A stretch of DNA of 64,000 bases, from contig PHBZ01000009.1 in the NCBI GenBank assembly GCA_002840755.1, positions 248,001 to 312,000 on the forward strand, written 5' to 3'. The stretch is from Chloroflexi bacterium HGW-Chloroflexi-10. GTDB taxonomy: Bacteria; Chloroflexota; Anaerolineae; Anaerolineales; Anaerolineaceae. Position numbers and translations under genes: made by a program. The notes below the pieces were generated by a model. It saw nothing but the letters and a program-made list of their open reading frames with translations. It was not told where the DNA came from and did not search any database. The stretch's first letter is position 1; each line of letters starts with the position of its first letter. Below, piece by piece: positions 35,159 through 44,399 of the stretch.

Positions 35159-36979
35159 CTACTCCACAAACTGGCGCTCGTGCAGCTTGTAATATAATCC
35201 TTCTTGCGCCAGTAAATCACTGTGCGTCCCCTGCTCACGAATGCGCCCATCATCCAGCACGCAGATCCAATCCGCGCTGCGTACGGTGCTCAGGCGATGC
35301 GCAATCACCACCGCTGTCCGCCCGCGTAACAGCCGTTCCAACGCCTGCTGAATAAGCACCTCTGTGACCGTATCAATGTTGGCGGTAGCCTCATCCAGAA
35401 TCAAAATGCGCGGATCGGTCAGGATGGCGCGCGCAATGCTGATCAACTGGCGCTGGCCCACCGAGAGGTTTACCCCGCCTTCCAGTACCCGGGTCTGGTA
35501 ACCGTCCGGTAGTGCGGCAATAAATGTATGCGCATTGGCCTGGCGCGCTGCCGCTTCTACGGCTTCATCAGTTGCTTCCGGGCAGCCGTAGCGGATATTC
35601 TCGGCAATCGTGCGCGAAAACAGGAAGGCGTCCTGTGAGACCACGCGCACCTGCTGGTGCAGGGATTTCTGCATCACCCCGCGGATATCCATTCCGTCAA
35701 TCAGAATACTACCCTCACTGACTTCGTAAAAGCGAGCGATCAGGTTAGCAATCGAGGTCTTGCCCGCACCGGTTGGCCCTACCAGCGCCACGGTTTTTCC
35801 GGGCTGGATGTTCAGGTCAATCTCATGCAGTACGACCGGGCTGTCTTTACGGTACTGGAAAGTGACCTGTTTTAATTCAATCTTCCCGTAAACCGGTGGC
35901 AGCTCAACCGCGTCAGCCGCGTCCTCCACCTCCAGCGGTGTATCCAACAATTTCAGCACCTGCTCACCACCGGCCATCGCCGATTGAAAGGTGGTATACA
36001 TACGGCTTAATTCCTGGATTGGGTTGAAGAATCGGGTAACATAAGAAAGGAATGCTACCATCACCCCCAGCGTCACCTCACCCCGAATGACAAAGTTACC
36101 GCCAAAAAGCAGCACAATTCCGGTTGCCAGCATGCCAAGAAACTCGATTGTCGGCAAAAAGATAAACGAAAGCGACATCGCATTGATGTAAGCGTCGCGG
36201 TTCTCCACATTGATCCGTTTGAAACGCGCCTGAGCGGCTTCCTCCTGGGTAAACGCCTGGATGGCGCGCATCCCGCTGATATCTTCGGCCAGGTCGCCCA
36301 CCACCGCAGCCACTTTGGAGCGCGTCTCGCGAAAAGCCGTGCGTGCCTGGCGTGAAAACAACCACGTAGCCAGAAACATCAGCGGCAGCACGATAAAGGT
36401 CAGCAGCGCCAGGCGCGGGCTCATCGAGAGCATCACCACAATGATCCCGATCAAAACCAGCAGGTCGCCAAACAGGGTGATCACTCCCTGGGAGAGCAGT
36501 TCATTAATCTCCGCAACATCATTAATTACGCGTGAAACGGTCACCCCAACAATGTGGTTGTCGTGATAGCCTTGCTGTAAACGCTGCAATTTCCGAAAAA
36601 GATCGCTGCGCAGGGTTGCCAGAACCCGCTGGCCCACCCAGGAAAGCAGGTAACGCTGCACAGCACTGACCACGAACACACCAATAAAAGATAGTCCAAT
36701 CCAAATCGCAATCCGCAGCAACCCGTTCATATCCCCGGGGATAATGTACTGGTCAATCGCCACCTTGAGTAAATAGGGCGATAACAAGGCCAATCCTGAT
36801 TCGCCAATGGTCAGCAGGAAGGCAGCCAGCATTTTCCAGCGATGGGGATACAGATAAGCCAGCATACGCCTGACCACCTGCCTGTTAAACAGCGCTCCCT
36901 CGCGCTGATTGCTGCCAAATTGCTCCATCGCGGAACGCGGTCCCATACCAGAGGATGCTGATCCAATTGAAAAACTCAT
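35159..36979 (-). CDS. ABC exporter half-transporter (catalytic-site Glu subunit of a heterodimer)
   Basis: 606 residues: six membrane helices (to about residue 330) and an ATPase domain. Walker A GPTGAGKTS, Q-loop VVSQDAFLF, Walker B ILILDEATANID with catalytic Glu, and the switch His (VIAHRLSTV) are intact, but the signature reads LSVGQRQ instead of LSGGQ. Together with the neighbouring exporter this gives one canonical and one degenerate ATP site, as in TM287/288, BmrCD and LmrCD. It overlaps the upstream exporter gene by ATGA. Probable role is drug, lipid or peptide export. Confidence 0.9.
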   Translation of the reverse strand: MSFSIGSASSGMGPRSAMEQFGSNQREGALFNRQVVRRMLAYLYPHRWKMLAAFLLTIGESGLALLSPYLLKVAIDQYIIPGDMNGLLRIAIWIGLSFIGVFVVSAVQRYLLSWVGQRVLATLRSDLFRKLQRLQQGYHDNHIVGVTVSRVINDVAEINELLSQGVITLFGDLLVLIGIIVVMLSMSPRLALLTFIVLPLMFLATWLFSRQARTAFRETRSKVAAVVGDLAEDISGMRAIQAFTQEEAAQARFKRINVENRDAYINAMSLSFIFLPTIEFLGMLATGIVLLFGGNFVIRGEVTLGVMVAFLSYVTRFFNPIQELSRMYTTFQSAMAGGEQVLKLLDTPLEVEDAADAVELPPVYGKIELKQVTFQYRKDSPVVLHEIDLNIQPGKTVALVGPTGAGKTSIANLIARFYEVSEGSILIDGMDIRGVMQKSLHQQVRVVSQDAFLFSRTIAENIRYGCPEATDEAVEAAARQANAHTFIAALPDGYQTRVLEGGVNLSVGQRQLISIARAILTDPRILILDEATANIDTVTEVLIQQALERLLRGRTAVVIAHRLSTVRSADWICVLDDGRIREQGTHSDLLAQEGLYYKLHERQFVE

Positions 36980-38772
36980 GGCTGCTCCTCCTGATGTTTG
37001 AGTTGATGATTGTAAATCTCCAGATACTGTGCTGAGGTTTGCAGCAGGGATTCATGCGTGCTTTGCGCAGCAATGCGCCCCTTTTCCACTACCAAAATCA
37101 TATCCGCCCGCCGCACGGTACTCAAGCGGTGCGCAATCACAAAGGTGGTGCGCCCCTGAACCAGGTGTTCAAAAGCCAGTTGGATCAGGTGTTCGGTCTC
37201 GGTATCCACCGCAGCGGTGGCGTCATCCAGAATAAGCAGCCGCGGATTCATCAGCAGCGCCCGCGCAATCGCCAACCGCTGTTTCTGGCCCCCGGAAAGT
37301 GTCACACCGCGTTCACCAACACGGGTATCATATCCCTTCGGGCTTTGCACAATAAAGTCATGCGCCTGTGCGGCCTGTGCCGCCTGGATAATCTGATCTT
37401 CCGTCGCACCCACACAGCCAAAAGCAATATTTTCGCGGATTGTCGCCGCAAACAGTGTCGTCTCTTGTAAAACGATTCCAATTTGCTGCCGTAAAGAGTT
37501 GAGCGTCGCCTTGCGGATATCATAACCGTCAATCAAAACTCTTCCGCCTGTCGGGTCATAAAAGCGCGGAATAAGGCTGATAATGGTGGATTTTCCCGAT
37601 CCGGTCGGCCCTAATAGCGCTACAATCTGCCCTGGCTGTACCTCGAAATCAACATCATCCAATACTTTCCGTTTTCCATAATTGAAAAGCACATGTTCAA
37701 AACGCACATGACCATTAAGTTTACCCAATGGTTCCGCGTCGGGTTCGTCGCTCACTTCAGAAACCGTATCGAGGATATCAAAAACGCGTTCGGCAGAGGA
37801 GCCGGCAATAGCCACGGCAGGGATGATCATCCCCAGCCGGCGCACCGGTTCAATCAGTTGCCCCACATACGTGATAAATGCAATCAACGCGCCCAGGCTG
37901 ATCTGTCCATGAATCACCCTGAATCCGCCAAATAAAATAATCGCTACAATGCCAATATTGGCTATCAAAAAAAGCAAGGGAATCTGGATGGCTTGCATCT
38001 GCGCCGAGCGAACCGATAATTTGAACCATTGGTTATTCTCGCTCTCAAAGCGCTCAATTTCAGCTTCTTCCTGGGCGTAGGCCTTCACTACCCGGCTGCC
38101 GCGTAAATTTTGCTCCACCGCCGTGGTTAAAACGGCCAGCTGCTTTTGAACCACCAGCGAGAGTGGGCGAAAACGCACCCCAAAATGCAATGCCTGGTAA
38201 ACCAATACAGGCATGGTCGCCAGAACCACCAGCCCCAGGCGGTAATCCATCACCAGCAGTATAATCGCCGTGATCACCAGCATTAAAACGCCTTCCAGAA
38301 TCCGCAGCGTGGCCCGGCCAGTCAGAAAGCGCAGCCGTTCTACATCCTGCACAGCGCGCGAGAGCAGTTCGCCGGTCTCACTCTGGTCATGAAAAGAGAA
38401 GGAAAGCTGGGTCAGTTTTTTCTGAATTTCATTGCGTAGGTCAAAAGCCACGTTTTGCGAGGCAACTTCGCTTAAAGTCCCCAGGAAATAATTTAAAACA
38501 CCCTTAACCAAAGTCAGCCCAAGCAAAGCCAGCACCGACCAGGTTAACACCTTCGGCTGGTTACCTTCAATCCCGGTATCAATCATCCAGCGGATAAACT
38601 GCGGAATCAGCGTGGTGATTGCCAGAACGAAAAACAAAGAAAGGTACGTGGCCGCAGTGTGTTTCCAATAAGGGCGCAGATACGTATACACGCGCCATAA
38701 CAAACGCCACAAAGGCGCCGTTGTTTTTGGAAGGGAGGATTGCTGTGTAAGGGTCTGCTCAGATGCCATCAT
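36976..38772 (-). CDS. ABC exporter half-transporter (degenerate-site subunit of a heterodimer)
   Basis: 598 residues, six membrane helices plus ATPase domain. Walker A GPTGSGKST and signature LSGGQKQRLAIARAL are canonical, but Walker B ends LILDDATAAVD, with Asp where the catalytic Glu should be. This Glu-to-Asp change is the mark of the degenerate site in heterodimeric type IV ABC exporters. The gene is first in a two-gene operon with the other half-transporter. Substrate unknown. Confidence 0.9.
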   Translation of the reverse strand: MMASEQTLTQQSSLPKTTAPLWRLLWRVYTYLRPYWKHTAATYLSLFFVLAITTLIPQFIRWMIDTGIEGNQPKVLTWSVLALLGLTLVKGVLNYFLGTLSEVASQNVAFDLRNEIQKKLTQLSFSFHDQSETGELLSRAVQDVERLRFLTGRATLRILEGVLMLVITAIILLVMDYRLGLVVLATMPVLVYQALHFGVRFRPLSLVVQKQLAVLTTAVEQNLRGSRVVKAYAQEEAEIERFESENNQWFKLSVRSAQMQAIQIPLLFLIANIGIVAIILFGGFRVIHGQISLGALIAFITYVGQLIEPVRRLGMIIPAVAIAGSSAERVFDILDTVSEVSDEPDAEPLGKLNGHVRFEHVLFNYGKRKVLDDVDFEVQPGQIVALLGPTGSGKSTIISLIPRFYDPTGGRVLIDGYDIRKATLNSLRQQIGIVLQETTLFAATIRENIAFGCVGATEDQIIQAAQAAQAHDFIVQSPKGYDTRVGERGVTLSGGQKQRLAIARALLMNPRLLILDDATAAVDTETEHLIQLAFEHLVQGRTTFVIAHRLSTVRRADMILVVEKGRIAAQSTHESLLQTSAQYLEIYNHQLKHQEEQP

Positions 38773-38898
38773 TTCCGCCTGTCAAAAACCAACTATACCA
38801 CAGCTTTAGCCCTCCAAACATTTTTAGAAACGGCGAGGAACCGCCCCTCTTCTGCTAGGCAAGGAACTGTGTTCCGAGCTTGAAGAACCGCCCCCTTC

Positions 38899-38930
38899 CT
38901 CATTACTCATCGACTGATTACTCTTTACTG
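38899..38930. repeat. Degenerate ACTCATTA-type repeat
   Basis: CATTACTCATCGACTGATTA with flanking TACTC units lies in the gap between the carboxyltransferase and the ABC exporter. It is a diverged relative of the tandem repeat at 35116. Confidence 0.45.
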
Positions 38931-38946
38931 CGCTTTACTGCCCTCC

Positions 38947-40488
38947 CTACGCCGCCACATACATCAGTTCATCTTCATCCACCACTGCAATGGGCGCCGC
39001 TATAGTGCGAGCCGGACGGTGACGTTTAAGGTAATCATCTGCGGATTGACCCAACATCAGATGCAACAGCAAATCTTTATGAGATTGCACATACGCCAGA
39101 TGATAGGAATCTTCCAGCAGCGGTTTCAGATAGAAAGCCGGACGGTAACGCAGCGGCTGATCAGTACCACCCAAGACAGTTTGCACCACATCCGGGTTGG
39201 GACACCCGGGAGTTCGCCCAAACTCACCGCGCAGCAGCATCCGAAATTCATTGGATACCAGGTTGTAACGGCTGCCGCCGATCACATTAAATGCCGCCTG
39301 CGAGCCAACAATCTGGCTGGTGGGGGTCACCAACGGCACATAACCTACATCAGCACGAACCAACGGAATTTCCTTCATCACCGCATCCATTGCATCCGGT
39401 GCGCCCATATCCCTGAGCTGTGATTGCAAATTAGTCAGCATCCCGCCGGGGATTTGTGCCACAAAAATCCGGTCATCGAACGGAGGAAAATTCAATGCTG
39501 CTGTTATCTGGCGGCAGCCTGCCAAAGCTTGCTCCAACGCTGTCTCCGAACCAATTTCCAGCCATTCCAATACCTGGCCGGCCAGCCGCTGATCCACATC
39601 CGCGCAGGTGATCGGCCGGTAGTATTGTTGGATATACGGGTTAAACGCCGCCAATTCGCGTGCAATTCCAAACAGTTCTCGCTGAACCGCCTGCAGTAGT
39701 TGCGCATCCAGCCCGTGTTCCATACCCATTAACTCCGCGAACACCATCAATATCTCTACCGGCGGTAGGGAACAACCACAGGAAAAAGGTGTAATCGCAG
39801 TATCTATAGAATCGATCCCGCTGCGCATGGCAATTAACGCATTCAGGATGCTGACGCCAGTGGTGCTGTGGGTATGCAAGGTAATCGGGATTGGCACAGC
39901 GGAACGCAGCGCCGGCAGGAGTGATACCGCCACACTGGGATGCAGCAAACCAGCCATATCCTTAATGCAAATCCGGTCGGCCCCGTCTTCCACCAGATCC
40001 CTGGCATACTGTACAAAATATTCAGGCGTGTGCACCGGGCTTGTCGTGTAGGAAATCGCAGCTTCGGCTTTGCCGCCGTATGCGCGCGTGGCCAGAATGG
40101 CGGTTTGCAAATTACGGCGGTCGTTCAGAGCGTCAAAAATACGCATGGTTCCCACCCCGGACTGGATCGCCTGTTTGGTAAACGAAACTACCAGGTCGTC
40201 CGGAAAAGGTTGGTAAGCGAAGAGGTTTTGTCCGCGCAGCAAAGCCTGAATTTTGGAGGGTTGTTTTAACGCAGCCGCAAAGTTTTCCAAACGCTCCCAG
40301 GGATCTTCATCCAGGAAACGTACACAGGCATCCAGGGTAGCGCCACCCCAGAGTTCAATCGATTCAAAACCGGCCTGTTCAATTAAAGGTAACACCCGTA
40401 AAGCCTGCTTACTGGTCATCCGTGTGGCAGCCAGGCTTTGTTGGCCGTCACGTAAGGTTACATCATGAAATGAAATGCTTTTGGTCAC
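38947..40488 (-). CDS. Biotin-dependent carboxyltransferase subunit (PycB/OadA/transcarboxylase 5S-like)
   Basis: 513 residues. TIM-barrel carboxyltransferase: DVTLRDGQQS at the N-terminus, DRICIKDMAGLLHP with the lysine that is carbamylated in relatives, ITLHTHSTTG metal-binding His pair, then a PYC_OADA domain with QIPGGMLTNLQSQL and VTPTSQIVGSQA. It moves CO2 between carboxybiotin and an acceptor such as pyruvate. There is no biotinyl domain and no biotin carboxylase gene next to it, so partners must be elsewhere. It starts with GTG, five bases after AGGAGG. Confidence 0.9.
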   Translation of the reverse strand: MTKSISFHDVTLRDGQQSLAATRMTSKQALRVLPLIEQAGFESIELWGGATLDACVRFLDEDPWERLENFAAALKQPSKIQALLRGQNLFAYQPFPDDLVVSFTKQAIQSGVGTMRIFDALNDRRNLQTAILATRAYGGKAEAAISYTTSPVHTPEYFVQYARDLVEDGADRICIKDMAGLLHPSVAVSLLPALRSAVPIPITLHTHSTTGVSILNALIAMRSGIDSIDTAITPFSCGCSLPPVEILMVFAELMGMEHGLDAQLLQAVQRELFGIARELAAFNPYIQQYYRPITCADVDQRLAGQVLEWLEIGSETALEQALAGCRQITAALNFPPFDDRIFVAQIPGGMLTNLQSQLRDMGAPDAMDAVMKEIPLVRADVGYVPLVTPTSQIVGSQAAFNVIGGSRYNLVSNEFRMLLRGEFGRTPGCPNPDVVQTVLGGTDQPLRYRPAFYLKPLLEDSYHLAYVQSHKDLLLHLMLGQSADDYLKRHRPARTIAAPIAVVDEDELMYVAA

Positions 40489-40504
40489 AATACCTCCTCA
40501 AGGC

Positions 40505-40542
40505 AAGCAAAAAATAGACCCCGACACATGCATTAAGCGGGG
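40505..40542 (-). terminator. Weak terminator between aldehyde dehydrogenase and carboxyltransferase genes
   Basis: On the minus strand a five-base-pair CCCCG/CGGGG stem with a 14-base loop precedes TCTATTTTTT. It could end the aldehyde dehydrogenase transcript. The rest of 40489-40753 shows no gene. Confidence 0.35.
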
Positions 40543-40753
40543 CATGGGCAATCATGCTATGGGTACTGTTTGGGCAAAATTGAAGTCCTGGGGCAAGCAG
40601 AACACTTTTTATTTTGATAACACCACTAATTGGCAGCGGTTACGAAACCAATTAACAATCTTCGGCATTATGATTATACTCAAAATAATAACCGAAAACA
40701 AACTGATTATGTACAAAAAAATTGGTGACGTTCCGCTTAATCAGGTCTATGCC

Positions 40754-42148
40754 TTACCACAGGCGGCTGCTGTATTTCAACAGTCGTTTTAACCAGGGTA
40801 ATGAAATGCGGTAAGGCGCGTATCGGATAGGTATATCCGGCCAATTGGCGCGCCGGACCACCCCTTTGGCATGTGAAAAAGCTTCAAACGAATAGTGCCC
40901 ATGATAAGCCCCCATTCCGCTGGAGCCGCGCCCCCCAAATGGCATTTCTTCATTAAATACCTGGCTGAGCGTATCATTGATGCAGCCGCCGCCAAAGGGT
41001 ACTTCACGCAAAACCCGTTTTTCCACCTGCTGGTCGCGGGTAAACAAATACAACGCCAATGGATTGGGACGCTGAGCAATAATTGCCATAGCTTCTTCCA
41101 GTGTATCAAACCCCAACACCGGTAGAATCGGGCCAAATATTTCTTCCCCCATCACCGCATCTTCCAGCGTAACATTCTCAAGCAAAGTTGGGGCAATATA
41201 GCGTTCTGCCGCATCGGCTTGTCCGCCGTAATATACCTTATCCGGGTCAATCAAACCCACCAGGCGCTGAAAATGGATATCATTAATCATGCGCGCATAA
41301 TCCGGGCTAGATTGTGGGTTATCCCCATAGAATAAGCGCAGTGTTTCCTGCATCAGTGCCAAAAAGCGCCCCTTCACGGAATTCTGCACCAGTACGTAAT
41401 CCGGTGCAACACAGGTCTGCCCGGCGTTAAAAAATTTTCCCCAGAGTATGCGCCGGGCAGCCACAGGCAGGTCGGCGCTGGCTTCCACAATGGCCGGGCT
41501 TTTGCCGCCCAATTCCAATGTTACCGGGGTAAGGTGTTCCGCAGCGGCTTGCATCACCAATTTTCCAACCCGTGGGCTGCCGGTGAAAAATATTTTATCG
41601 AATGCTTCAGCCAGTAATGCCTTGGCTGTTTCCGCCCCGCCATTCACCACACATACCAATCCGGGGTCAAACCAGGCATTCACCAATTCTTCCATGACAG
41701 CAGCGGTATGCGGTGCTAATTCCGAAGGCTTCAGAATGATGCAATTCCCGGCGGCCAGGGCGCCTACCAGCGGTGAAAACAATAATTGAAATGGATAATT
41801 CCACGGGGCGATAATCAACACCCGCCCGTAAGGTTCGCTGTAGATGCGGCTGGACCCCCAAAAATGTAAAAGCGGCGTGCGAATGCGCTGTGGGCTTGTC
41901 CAACCCGGTAAATGGCGCAGCGTATATTCAATCTCCTCAATCACAAAACCGATTTCACCGCCGTAGGCTTCTGTTTCCGATTTGGCCAGGTCATCCTTAA
42001 GCGCTTGCAAAAGCTGGGGTGTAAATTCGCGTATACGCTCCAGCAACCGCCGCAGCATCTCTTTTCTAAAATCAATTTCTAACGTCTTTCCCGAACGGAA
42101 AAAACTGGTCTGTTCCTTCATCAAGGATACGATGTCGCTTTGCTGCAT
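40754..42148 (-). CDS. Aldehyde dehydrogenase (class 3-like)
   Basis: 464 residues, cytosolic NAD(P)-dependent aldehyde dehydrogenase. Motifs: APWNYPFQLLFSPLVGALAAGN, FFTGSPRVGK, the catalytic Glu in TLELGGKSP and Cys in NAGQTCVAPDYV, then EEIFGPILPV and PFGGRGSSGMG. The compact length and C-terminal hydrophobic-basic tail match the ALDH3/fatty-aldehyde group. GGGAG precedes the ATG by six bases. Oxidation of medium-chain or aromatic aldehydes is likely; no operon partner. Confidence 0.92.
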   Translation of the reverse strand: MQQSDIVSLMKEQTSFFRSGKTLEIDFRKEMLRRLLERIREFTPQLLQALKDDLAKSETEAYGGEIGFVIEEIEYTLRHLPGWTSPQRIRTPLLHFWGSSRIYSEPYGRVLIIAPWNYPFQLLFSPLVGALAAGNCIILKPSELAPHTAAVMEELVNAWFDPGLVCVVNGGAETAKALLAEAFDKIFFTGSPRVGKLVMQAAAEHLTPVTLELGGKSPAIVEASADLPVAARRILWGKFFNAGQTCVAPDYVLVQNSVKGRFLALMQETLRLFYGDNPQSSPDYARMINDIHFQRLVGLIDPDKVYYGGQADAAERYIAPTLLENVTLEDAVMGEEIFGPILPVLGFDTLEEAMAIIAQRPNPLALYLFTRDQQVEKRVLREVPFGGGCINDTLSQVFNEEMPFGGRGSSGMGAYHGHYSFEAFSHAKGVVRRANWPDIPIRYAPYRISLPWLKRLLKYSSRLW

Positions 42149-42361
42149 GGATCTCTCCCAAAATGCATAGATAGAGAGATTCTAACGATATTTGAATCCT
42201 TTTGGTCAGGTTTGCACAGGCTTTGTGCGACCTAACCATTCGCTTTTCAATTTCGTCAGGTCAATTTGATGGAAGAGGTAATATCAGGTATGCTATGTAT
42301 ATCACAATTAAAGGACTGACCACACGGCATGGACTGCCATTGATAAAAAACGGGAGAAATC

Positions 42362-44332
42362 ATGCAGTGGACTAAGAAATTTTTCCAATTCTGGATAGCC
42401 GGCGCGCTCTTGCTGCCGTCCTTTCAACCTCAATTGACAGTCAGCGCCCCTGTGCTCAAGTGGCAGCGAGCTGGCTGCTACAGTTCCTGGTGTGAAACCG
42501 GTTGGTACAGCTCACCGGCTGTCATCGACCTGGATAAGGACGGCGACGTGGAAATTATTGGCGGGTTGTATTCCCTCTTTATGCTGGACGGTGCCACGGG
42601 AACACAAATCAAACGGGTGGAATTGAGTGGATCCCGCGTTTGGAGTGACGTAGCCGTGGCCGACGTGGACAACAACGGCGACTTGGAAGTGATCACCACG
42701 AATGGTCGCTATGTATACGTTTTGGATCACACGCTTACTGTAGTCTGGTCGCGCCAACCAATCGCCACCAACGAGCTGCGTTCCCTGGCCGTCTACGACC
42801 TGGACAATAACGGCGACATGGAAATTCTTGTGGCTTCCACCCGTGCTGAAGATCAGTGGTATGTCTACGAACACGACGGCACCCTGCGCAGCGGCGATTG
42901 GCCGCAGCATAGTCCCGATTCGGACACCAACGGTTACACCGCCGGTTGTTTTAACCAAAATATCGCCGCCGGGGATATGGACGGTGACGGTATGGCCGAG
43001 ATCATCGGCACCAACGATACTCACTACACCGCCGCTTTCTTCCCAAATGGCAGCCAGATGCCGGCCAATACCCTCTACGGTACCCTGCCAGGCGGAGTAG
43101 CCAAACCCTGGAGCCGGGTAGGGATGCATGTGGACCATGCCGTGGATCTGCGTGGCTATGCCAATTGTGGCACGGAACACCGCCCCAACTTTGCCCATTC
43201 CGCGCCCACCCTAAGTGACCTGGACGGCAACGGTACGCTGGAAGCGGTTATTGTTGGCAATGTTTACAACTGTGGCACAAGTCCTTACACCGATCTCTAC
43301 GAGATGCCCTTCCTATTTAATAAAGACCGCACTCGCTGGAGCAACAGCACCTATAACTGGACGGTTATCCCCACCCCGGACGGAGCCGCTGCGCCCCGCA
43401 GTGAAAACTACAATGTGATCGAGAGTAACCATCCCAACCCAGTCACTGCCGATCTGGATGGTGATGGCAACAAGGAAATTCTCTATCCTTCCTATGATGG
43501 GCGCATGCACGTGTACTGGCTGGATAAGACGGAACACGGTAGCTGGCCCTTCGCGGTCACTCAAAATGGAGAAGGGTTTTTACGTTTCGCCTCTGCTCCG
43601 CTAGTTGCCGACCTGGATAACAATGGCCAGGCCGAAGTCATCTTTGCCTCATGGGTGCAAAAAGACACCTCCCAAACCGGCAAGCTGCACATTCTGGACT
43701 CAATGGGTAATCCGCTGCACCAAATCACATTGCCGCTTGGTTTTGGTTATACCGGTTGGAACGGCGTGCTGGCTTCCCCCACCCTGGCCAATATCGATGT
43801 CGATGCGGACCTGGAAGTGGTGCTCACCAGCGCTCATTCCGGTTTCCTGGCCTATGATCTGCCCAATACCGCCAATGCGCGCATCCTGTGGGCAACCGGG
43901 CGCGGTAATTTCCAACGTTCCGCTTCACCCATCACCGGTGACCTGAGCAAATCCAATTTCTACACCAACGCCCCTATCAGCAGCCCGGGGCAAACGCTTA
44001 CCTATACCATCCAATTAAAAAATCTCGGACCGGGTTTCGAGGGTGTCAGTATCAACAACCCCATACCGGCTAACCTGACGTATAGCAACGGGTTGTCGGC
44101 TTCCAGTGGCGCAGCCAACTTCAGCGGTGGTGCTGTCACCTGGTCCGGTGACATCGCAGATAATCAGACCATCACCATCCAGTACCAGGCAGTCGTGAAC
44201 CCGGGCATTACCCAGCCCACGCTGATCATCAGCACCACCACCATCGATGATGGTCTTCATTCACCCTTCAACAAACAGGCGCATACCTTTGTCAATGGTA
44301 TTCCGGTTTTTCTGCCATTGATTCAGCGCTAG
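42362..44332 (+). CDS. Secreted FG-GAP/VCBS beta-propeller protein with DUF11-like domain
   Basis: 656 residues with a signal peptide (first ~28 residues). About eight calcium-loop repeats follow the pattern D-x-D-x-D/N-G-x-x-E (DLDKDGDVEIIGG, DVDNNGDLEVIT, DLDNNGDMEILVA, DMDGDGMAEIIGT, DLDGNGTLEAVIV, DLDGDGNKEILY, DLDNNGQAEVIFA, IDVDADLEVVL), consistent with an integrin-like propeller. Residues about 535-640 form a DUF11-type Ig-like domain. The protein ends in PVFLPLIQR, a short hydrophobic-basic tail of a kind common on Chloroflexota secreted proteins. Likely surface adhesion or carbohydrate recognition. GGGAG precedes the ATG; a bidirectional terminator follows. Confidence 0.85.
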   Translation: MQWTKKFFQFWIAGALLLPSFQPQLTVSAPVLKWQRAGCYSSWCETGWYSSPAVIDLDKDGDVEIIGGLYSLFMLDGATGTQIKRVELSGSRVWSDVAVADVDNNGDLEVITTNGRYVYVLDHTLTVVWSRQPIATNELRSLAVYDLDNNGDMEILVASTRAEDQWYVYEHDGTLRSGDWPQHSPDSDTNGYTAGCFNQNIAAGDMDGDGMAEIIGTNDTHYTAAFFPNGSQMPANTLYGTLPGGVAKPWSRVGMHVDHAVDLRGYANCGTEHRPNFAHSAPTLSDLDGNGTLEAVIVGNVYNCGTSPYTDLYEMPFLFNKDRTRWSNSTYNWTVIPTPDGAAAPRSENYNVIESNHPNPVTADLDGDGNKEILYPSYDGRMHVYWLDKTEHGSWPFAVTQNGEGFLRFASAPLVADLDNNGQAEVIFASWVQKDTSQTGKLHILDSMGNPLHQITLPLGFGYTGWNGVLASPTLANIDVDADLEVVLTSAHSGFLAYDLPNTANARILWATGRGNFQRSASPITGDLSKSNFYTNAPISSPGQTLTYTIQLKNLGPGFEGVSINNPIPANLTYSNGLSASSGAANFSGGAVTWSGDIADNQTITIQYQAVVNPGITQPTLIISTTTIDDGLHSPFNKQAHTFVNGIPVFLPLIQR

Positions 44333-44339
44333 TATAAAT

Positions 44340-44376
44340 AAACCCTCCCTGCCAAAACCCAAGACAGGGAGGGTTT
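44340..44376. terminator. Bidirectional intrinsic terminator
   Basis: AAACCCTCCCTG and its complement (12 base pairs, 13-base loop) lie between two convergent genes. Short U-runs exist on each side, so it can serve both the propeller gene and the lipoprotein gene. Confidence 0.8.
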
Positions 44377-44399
44377 GCTTACGGGTGAATGCTCCCGGT

